This document shows positions 26,948 through 33,298 of a DNA stretch of 33,298 nucleotides, in pieces. The stretch comes from Planctomycetota bacterium (GTDB lineage: Bacteria > Planctomycetota > Phycisphaerae > Sedimentisphaerales > Anaerobacaceae). The stretch spans positions 1 to 33,298 of the forward strand of contig JAFNGF010000103.1 of the NCBI GenBank assembly GCA_017885385.1, read 5' to 3'. The notes under the pieces are model-generated. The model saw nothing but the letters and a program-made list of their open reading frames with translations, made no database searches and was not told where the DNA came from. How positions within the stretch are numbered: position 1 is the first letter of the stretch; each line of letters begins with the position of its first letter. A program made the position numbers and the translations under genes.

Positions 26948-27706
26948 ATGAAGATGATGAAAGTAGCAAAAAGTCTGTGTGCGGTGCTTGTCCTGACTTT
27001 GCCGTGTCTGGCCGCACAAGCCGTATCGCCCGGCACCGTGGACATAGTACATTCCGGTTACGGCGCTTATGACCAAGCCGGCGTCGCGGTTTGGGGCGCG
27101 GGCCAAGAGGGCACAGCCATGTACGGTGGGCTGTATATGCTGAATAAGACAGCCGGAACGGGCCAAGGCACTACTTGGCCGAACGGCCTGATCGGCGGCC
27201 TCTGCATTGAATTGCACGAGCCGGCACCTGCCAGCACGTTCACCTACGATGTAGCCATGCCCAAAGATGCGTACAACAGTTTTCTCGAGGGGTCAATAGG
27301 CGCCGGCAAGGCCAATTATCTTAGCGAATTATGGGGCAGATTCTTCAAGCCGGCCTGGGCCGGCAGCGGACCATTTTCTCCCCAGCAAAACAGCAACGCC
27401 GAAGCCTTTGCCACCGCTGTATGGGAAATCATATATGAAGACCTTCCCACGTCACCGGCAGGCTGGGACGTCACAGTTGACGGTACAGCTTGCACCCGTG
27501 GCTTCCGTTCCGAAGGCGCCAATACAACCCTGGCAAATAGCTGGCTGCACAGTCTGACAGGTTGCGGCCCGAAGGCAGACCTGCGAGCCTTTGTTTATGA
27601 TGGAAAGCAAGACTACATCGTACAGGTGCCCGAGCCGGCAACAATAGTCCTGCTTGGCTTCGGTGGGGTAGTGAGCCTGCTGAGCAGGAGAAAGAGAGCC
27701 TGGTAG
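26948..27706 (+). CDS. PEP-CTERM sorting domain-containing secreted protein
   Basis: MKMMKVAKSLCAVLVLTLPCLAAQA signal peptide; C-terminal VPEPATIVLLGFGGVVSLLSRRKRAW; RBS GAGGTG; ORF start 26903 trimmed. Confidence 0.88.
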   Translation: MKMMKVAKSLCAVLVLTLPCLAAQAVSPGTVDIVHSGYGAYDQAGVAVWGAGQEGTAMYGGLYMLNKTAGTGQGTTWPNGLIGGLCIELHEPAPASTFTYDVAMPKDAYNSFLEGSIGAGKANYLSELWGRFFKPAWAGSGPFSPQQNSNAEAFATAVWEIIYEDLPTSPAGWDVTVDGTACTRGFRSEGANTTLANSWLHSLTGCGPKADLRAFVYDGKQDYIVQVPEPATIVLLGFGGVVSLLSRRKRAW

Positions 27707-27996
27707 GCAAAAACGACGGCAAATACAGCCGGTACGCCCGACAGCTCAGCTATGGAATCTTTGTCAACCGGTAAGAAATTCTTGAAATCTAAAAGGTCTT
27801 TGTCAATTCACCCGTGGTCTGGCTAAGAACCAATGTCGGACAATCGCGCAAGAAAGGGGGATGCTTATGATGACAGAAGATCATCGGTGATTAAAAGGAA
27901 TGTTTGCGAGCTTACGGATTGAAAACGTGACCATAATTGCTGCGTAACTTTGCAGTATCAAGAAAAGCAAAATTTAATATTACGGGAGGAAAAGAG

Positions 27997-28593
27997 ATGA
28001 AAAAGTTAGCGGTTGTTCTTATGCTGGTGGGGGTGGTGACGCTTCTGGGCACCGCCGCACAGGCAGGTTTTGTAAATCCTACAGATAGTCCCGGCGCGGC
28101 GCCTTTCACGTGCGAGTTCCCAAGCCCGGTGAATCAGCACAACTGGACATTCGACTACTCCGGACCGTCGCTGACCATGAATGAAGCTATCCACTCAGCG
28201 TCTAAAGACCTGGTGCTCATGAGCGGCCAAACAGACTCAGACCCGACATTTACCGTGGTTAAGACCATCCAGAACACCAGTGGTATCGACTGGACGAGCT
28301 ATATAGTGAGTCTATCCGGCGGCGGCGGGGCGACGTTCGTCGGGGGCAGTGCTAGTGCCGGAGGCAACAAGCTGCAAACGGTGGACTATATACACCCCGC
28401 AGCGATCAAGTTTACCGGGGCGAAGGCGGTCAAAAACGGCGAATTGCTCACGCTTTCGTTTGACATCAATGTTCCTACCTCTGGTTTGTTTAACTTTACA
28501 TTGACACAAGAGCCGATTCCCGAGCCGGCTACAATGGCTCTACTTGGTTTGGGCAGCCTGGGACTATTCTGCCGGCGCAGAGCTCATTGCTGA
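27997..28593 (+). CDS. PEP-CTERM sorting domain-containing secreted protein
   Basis: MKKLAVVLMLVGVVTLLGTAAQA; C-terminal IPEPATMALLGLGSLGLFCRRRAHC; GGGAGG RBS; ORF start 27937 trimmed. Confidence 0.9.
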   Translation: MKKLAVVLMLVGVVTLLGTAAQAGFVNPTDSPGAAPFTCEFPSPVNQHNWTFDYSGPSLTMNEAIHSASKDLVLMSGQTDSDPTFTVVKTIQNTSGIDWTSYIVSLSGGGGATFVGGSASAGGNKLQTVDYIHPAAIKFTGAKAVKNGELLTLSFDINVPTSGLFNFTLTQEPIPEPATMALLGLGSLGLFCRRRAHC

Positions 28594-28644
28594 CCTAAAG
28601 CCCCCCTCATATCGGGTTCCCGTCAAGCGGGAACCCAGACAAGA

Positions 28645-28679
28645 ACGAGCTATGGACTTACTCCCATAGCTCGTTTTTT
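28645..28679 (+). terminator. Rho-independent terminator after PEP-CTERM gene
   Basis: ACGAGCTATGG (28645-28655) / CCATAGCTCGT (28664-28674) stem followed by T-tract; preceded by hairpin GGGTTCCCG-TCAAG-CGGGAACCC at 28614-28636. Confidence 0.85.
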
Positions 28680-29359
28680 GTTTGGGTGAGCCGACAACGG
28701 CAGCTTCATCACAATCGGCGCCGCCGCCAAGCGAAGTAGAAGATGCCCCCGGGATAGAAACAGATTGGGGAATGTCTGCGCAAAAAAAAAGGGGAGACAG
28801 TGACCCCCCCATTATGTGCCACTTGGCTGGTCAGCCTGCCCCCCTTAGAAGAGAAGGAAGGAGTATTATGCGTAATTTTTCCAGAACATGATTGCTCCTT
28901 CATTGCTCCTTCACCTAAAGTATAAACCACTAATCGGCAAAGCCAAAAAATTCTGCCGGAATTTCCGCTTTTTTCGTCCATTTTGTTTTGATTGAAAGAC
29001 CCGCCGACTTGCAGATTTACCTGCTGTGCTGCGCGTGCCGCCCGCCCAACGGCGGGGGGCAGCAGCTCGCTGCGCTGGCCGCGGGGCAGCCCGCCTTGGT
29101 CCTATTTGTTTTATCGGGCGATTGACAAAAACGCCCAGCGCCTGGGCAAAGCACCAATGCAAAAGTCAATGCCCCTTATTCTTGACTTTTCGCCCGACCG
29201 AAGGTAATCTATGGCCCTGAAGGATACTGTCTTGTGGGAATACAAGTGCCTGAATCCGTGTACGGAAGTCCGGCCCCAACAGGTCTAAGGGCAGCGTTTT
29301 GGGCCAGACCAAGCCGGACAGAATGGGCAAGCCAGAATCATAAATAACGAGATACGGAT

Positions 29360-31891
29360 ATGACAGAAGTCACAAAAACCCAGGAGCGCATCGAGGACTT
29401 GCGCATCCTGGATGAGCTAAAGAACTCATACCTAAACTATGCGATGAGCGTCATCGTTTCGCGTGCCCTGCCCGACGTTCGCGACGGCTTGAAGCCCTCG
29501 CAAAGACGCATATTGGTGGCGATGAACGACCTGAATCTGGGGCCGCGAAGCGCACACCGCAAGTGCGCCAAAATCGTCGGCGATACCGGCGGCAACTATC
29601 ATCCTCACGGCGACCAGGCCACCTACGGAACACTGGTGCGTATGGCTCAGGACTGGAATATGCGCTATACGCTGATCGATCCCCAAGGCAACTTCGGCAG
29701 TATAGACGCCGATCCGCCGGCTGCCATGCGATACACCGAAGCTAGGATGGCCCGGCCAGCTATGGATATGCTCGAAGACATCGACCACGACACGGTCGAT
29801 TTTGTGCCCAACTATGATGAAACGCGGACGGAGCCGACTGTTTTGCCGTCGAAGTTTCCGAACTTGCTGGCCAACGGCTCGATGGGCATCGCGGTCGGGA
29901 TGGCCACAAACATTCCGCCGCACAATATCGCCGAGGTCTGCGATGCGCTGCTGGTGGTTATCAACGACCCGAACTGCGGATTCAAAGATATTATGAAGGT
30001 TCTGCCCGGCCCGGACTTCCCCACGGGCGGCATTATCTGCGGCACAAAGGGCATCAAGGACGCCTACACGACCGGCCGCGGCCATCTGACAGTGCGAGGC
30101 AAAGCAGACATCGAAGCCTCCAAAAAAGGCAAGACCAGAATCGTAATAACCGAGATACCTTATACGGTTATCAAAACTACAATTGTCTCGAGAATTGCCG
30201 ACTGCGTCCACAACGATGTGATCCCGGAAATAGCCGACGTTAGAGACGAATCCGACCGTCACGGGCTGCGCATCGTGGTGGACTTAAAGAAAGACGCCGA
30301 TGCCGAAATCGTGCTCAACAAGCTTTACCGTTACACGCCTCTGCAGAGCACCTTTGCCATCTCCAACATTGCTTTGGTTAATAACAGACCCGAAACCCTG
30401 AATATCAGGGGACTTCTTGACTGCTTCATTGACCACCGCAAAATCGTTGTCCGAAGGCGAAGCAGATTCCTGCTAAAAAGATGCAGAAATAGGGCCCACA
30501 TTCTGGAAGGCCTGATATTAGCAGTCAGTGACATTGACGAAATCATAGAGCTGATAAAGAAATCGCCCGACACGCCGACAGCGAAGCTTGGCCTGATGAA
30601 AAAGCCGCTGCGATTAGCTGAGGAAGCCACGCTGAAGAATATCCTGCCCAAGGCCTTTGTAAAGGAAAAAGCCAAAGGCAGGCATTTCCTGACCGGCCCA
30701 CAGGCTGATGCGATTCTGACCATGCAGCTGCAGCGGCTGACCGGCCTGGAAATGGAAAAGCTGGCCAAAGAATACGCCGAGCTTACCGAGCAGATAGAAG
30801 GCTACGAAGCAATACTGGCCGACGAGGCACTTCTGCTGGATATCATCCGCGAGGACATTCACGAGATAAAGGAAAAATACGGCGACACCAGGCGGACAAA
30901 AATCACCGCTAAAGCCGAGGAGCTCGAAATCGAAGACTTGATTGCCGAGGAGGAAGTCATTGTCACCGTCAGCCACGACGGGTACGTCAAGCGAATGCCG
31001 ATTGACACCTACCGCAGACAGGCCAGAGGCGGCAGAGGCATCATCGGCTCAGACACCAAAGAGGGCGATTTCATAAAGCACCTCTTTGTCGCCTCGACAC
31101 ATGATTATCTCCTTATTTTTACCAATCGCGGCAGATGCTATTGGCTGAAGGTTTATGATGTTCCGAGCATGTCGCGGCAGAGCAAAGGACGAAATATCGT
31201 GAACCTGCTGAAGCTCGCAGATCAGCAAATAGCCTCGGTGATTAATGTCAGCAGCTTCAACGGCGAACAGGACGAAAAGCAACAGCGGCAGCTTATCATG
31301 GCCACAAGGAACGGCATCGTAAAAAAGACAAAGCTCTCAGCCTACAGCAACCCAAGGTCGACCGGCGTAATTGCCATCAACCTTGACCCTAACGATGCCC
31401 TGATAGGAGCCTCGCTGACCAAAGGGTCCGACCATATCATCCTCGGTACGCGGGACGGAATGACCATCCGCTTCGACGAAAGCAAAGTCCGCTCGATGGG
31501 CCGGGCATCGAGGGGGGTGCGGGGAATAAAACTCCGGCCAGGAGATGCGGTGGTGGGAATGGTAATTGTCGAGGAAAAGGCGTCGCTATTTACGGTCTGC
31601 GAAAACGGCTACGGCAAACGAACCGCCACTGAGAGCTACCGGCCGCAAGGGCGGGGCGGCGTTGGCCTGAAGAACATAAAAACCACCGCTCGAAACGGCA
31701 AAGTAGTAGCACTAGAAGCGGTCCAAAGCAACGACGATCTGATGCTTATTACCGCTAACGGAATGATTATCCGAACCGGGCTGGACAAAATCCGCTCCAT
31801 CGGCAGAAACACGCAGGGCGTGCGGCTTATCAAGCTAAAACCCGACGACAAACTTGTTGCCGCAGAAAAAATAGTCGCTGAAGATAATTAA
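29360..31891 (+). CDS. gyrA: DNA gyrase subunit A
   Basis: [70 protein letters not shown]; GyrA-box RRQARGGRG. Confidence 0.96.
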   Translation: [843 protein letters not shown]

Positions 31892-31962
31892 CCACAGATT
31901 TCACAGATTACACGGAGAATAAGGACAAACTTGAAGATCCCAATCAGTGAAATCCGTGTAAT
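31887..31962. repeat. ACCACAGA-type repeat beginning at gyrA stop codon, with inverted arm
   Basis: aattaaccacagatttcacagattacacggagaataagg; ATTACACGGA (31907-31916) / TCCGTGTAAT (31953-31962). Confidence 0.65.
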
Positions 31963-31981
31963 GCCTGGTTGAAAAGCTAAA

Positions 31982-32929
31982 ATGATTTACGTATTTGCCG
32001 GCAAAAATGACTCGCTGGTCAACGCACAGTGCCAGGAATTTCTCCAGCAGCTTATAGAGCCCTCACAAAGAGCCACCGGGCTTTTTGTTGCCGATGCGGG
32101 CGAGGTCTCAGTTGCCGATGTTCTGGATGAACTTCGGACTGTTCCGTTCTTGACCCCAAAGCGCGTCGTTGTCGTGAAAAACGCAGATGAATTCGTATCG
32201 CAAAACCGCCCCTTGCTCGAAAAGTATTTCGATAATCCCTGCCGCACCGGACAACTAATATTGACGGTCAGGACCTGGGACGCCCGTACAAAACTGGCTA
32301 AAAAATTGCCCGAGGTCGGCAAATTAATCGAGGTGAAACAGCCTCCGTCCTGGCAGCTGCCCGGCCGCTTGTCAAAATACGCCGGCGACGCACACGATAA
32401 AAGGCTCGATAAAGACGCCGCCGAGCTGCTGATCGAGCTGACCGGCGACGACCTGCCGCGTCTATACAGTGAGATCGACAAGCTGGCTGTATTTGCCGAC
32501 GCGGAAAAGGTCATAACGGCTAAGCACGTAGAGTCACTCATCGGCTATAACCGCATTTACGGCGCCTTTGAGGTGATTGACGCTATGGTCGCCGGTAAGA
32601 CAGCAGAAGCGATAGCTCGCCTGCGAAACATGTTCGCAGAGGATAAAAACGCCGAATATACGGTAGTCGGGGCTTTTGCCTTTCATTTCCGCAGAATGTA
32701 TCACGCCACGGTGTTGCTTGAAAAAGGCACGAGCACCTCTGAAGTTGCCAAGCGCCTGCGAATTTGGGCCAATATAGAAGGCTTCTTTGAGCAAGTCCGT
32801 AAAATAACCTTGCCCCAGCTCAGCCGGATTCTGTCCCAATTGGGGACGATTGATTATGCGATAAAAACCGGCCAAACAAAAGCACAGGTGGCGATCGAAC
32901 AATTAGTATTAGATATGGCCCTTGGTTAG
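31982..32929 (+). CDS. holA: DNA polymerase III subunit delta
   Basis: MIYVFAGKNDSLVNAQCQEFL, VLDELRTVPFLTPKRVVVVKNADEF, ELTGDDLPRLYSEIDKLAVFA, GAFEVIDAMVAGKTAEAI. Confidence 0.88.
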   Translation: MIYVFAGKNDSLVNAQCQEFLQQLIEPSQRATGLFVADAGEVSVADVLDELRTVPFLTPKRVVVVKNADEFVSQNRPLLEKYFDNPCRTGQLILTVRTWDARTKLAKKLPEVGKLIEVKQPPSWQLPGRLSKYAGDAHDKRLDKDAAELLIELTGDDLPRLYSEIDKLAVFADAEKVITAKHVESLIGYNRIYGAFEVIDAMVAGKTAEAIARLRNMFAEDKNAEYTVVGAFAFHFRRMYHATVLLEKGTSTSEVAKRLRIWANIEGFFEQVRKITLPQLSRILSQLGTIDYAIKTGQTKAQVAIEQLVLDMALG

Positions 32930-33298
32930 CTAACTAACCAGTCACCACTGGCTATTTCCATGAGCCAGCGGTCTGATTCGGATTTACCGTAGCCTAAAAA
33001 GGCAGAATCCTTATCGTGCTTGCGGAAGGACTCATAGGCCCTGCTCTTATTCGCGTTGGCATAGCAATACACGCAGCCGTGCGGACAGGTGTCGTACGTG
33101 CCAATATCGATGCTCTCGATGCAGCCGCATTCAGCCCGTGTGGGCTTTTCCGTGTACTGGAACCCTTCCGGGAAAAATAACTTCTCGAGGATGCTGCCAT
33201 CGATGCAGTGAGCTTTTTTGATTCTGCCGCCTGCTAAGTAGTCGCTGCAGCAGGAAAACATCTCGATACCGTGACGCTCTGCAATAGCCGACAGCTCG
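32926..33298 (-). CDS. DUF1848 family protein, C-terminal part (runs off window end)
   Basis: ELSAIAERHGIEMFSCCSDYLAGGRIKKAHCIDG...ECGCIESIDIGTYDTCPHGCVYCYANAN; Cys-rich CxxxCxYCYAN motif; frame open to window edge. Confidence 0.82.
   Translation of the reverse strand, partial: ELSAIAERHGIEMFSCCSDYLAGGRIKKAHCIDGSILEKLFFPEGFQYTEKPTRAECGCIESIDIGTYDTCPHGCVYCYANANKSRAYESFRKHDKDSAFLGYGKSESDRWLMEIASGDWLVS

Noticed and set aside
28682-28891. 69-aa ORF, and micro-ORF MRNFSRT at 28868-28891 with strong AAGGAAGGAG upstream
   Set aside because: The RBS-like sequence is notable but the 7-codon peptide alone is too weak to call; the longer ORF is low-complexity and repeat-derived.
29432-30262. 276-aa minus-strand ORF opposite gyrA
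   Set aside because: Antisense to a certain housekeeping gene; reads as a codon-bias shadow.

Overview
The window looks like a chromosomal segment of a Planctomycetota-type bacterium (Phycisphaerae-like). This taxonomic call is inferred from the mix of dockerin/beta-helix, PEP-CTERM and PilM-fusion proteins and was not tested. Left part, mostly minus strand: a partial DNRLRE-like secreted protein, a GGDEF protein, a giant beta-helix/BACON/CBM9-like/dockerin protein, a membrane/TPR-like protein, ahcY, and a three-gene PilM(N)-PilO-like-PilP-like cluster. Right part: mtaB, a KAP P-loop NTPase, msrA, argB-argD-argF, a secreted YSPYAF-repeat protein, two PEP-CTERM proteins, gyrA, holA and a partial DUF1848 protein. 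No rRNA, tRNA, CRISPR array or transposase gene was recognised. The most notable non-genic signal is a dense population of short repeats: heptamer arrays inside coding sequence, a roughly 207 bp MITE-like nested inverted repeat, a hairpin-GGCTAAAC family, ACCACAGA-type repeats that start at stop codons, and in-frame palindromes in the GGDEF gene. The most notable protein-level signals are the YSPYAF repeat with a duplicated extended Shine-Dalgarno leader, and a Met-rich EEYM motif shared by two proteins of the PilM cluster. All calls come from reading the sequence and ORF track; no database search was run.
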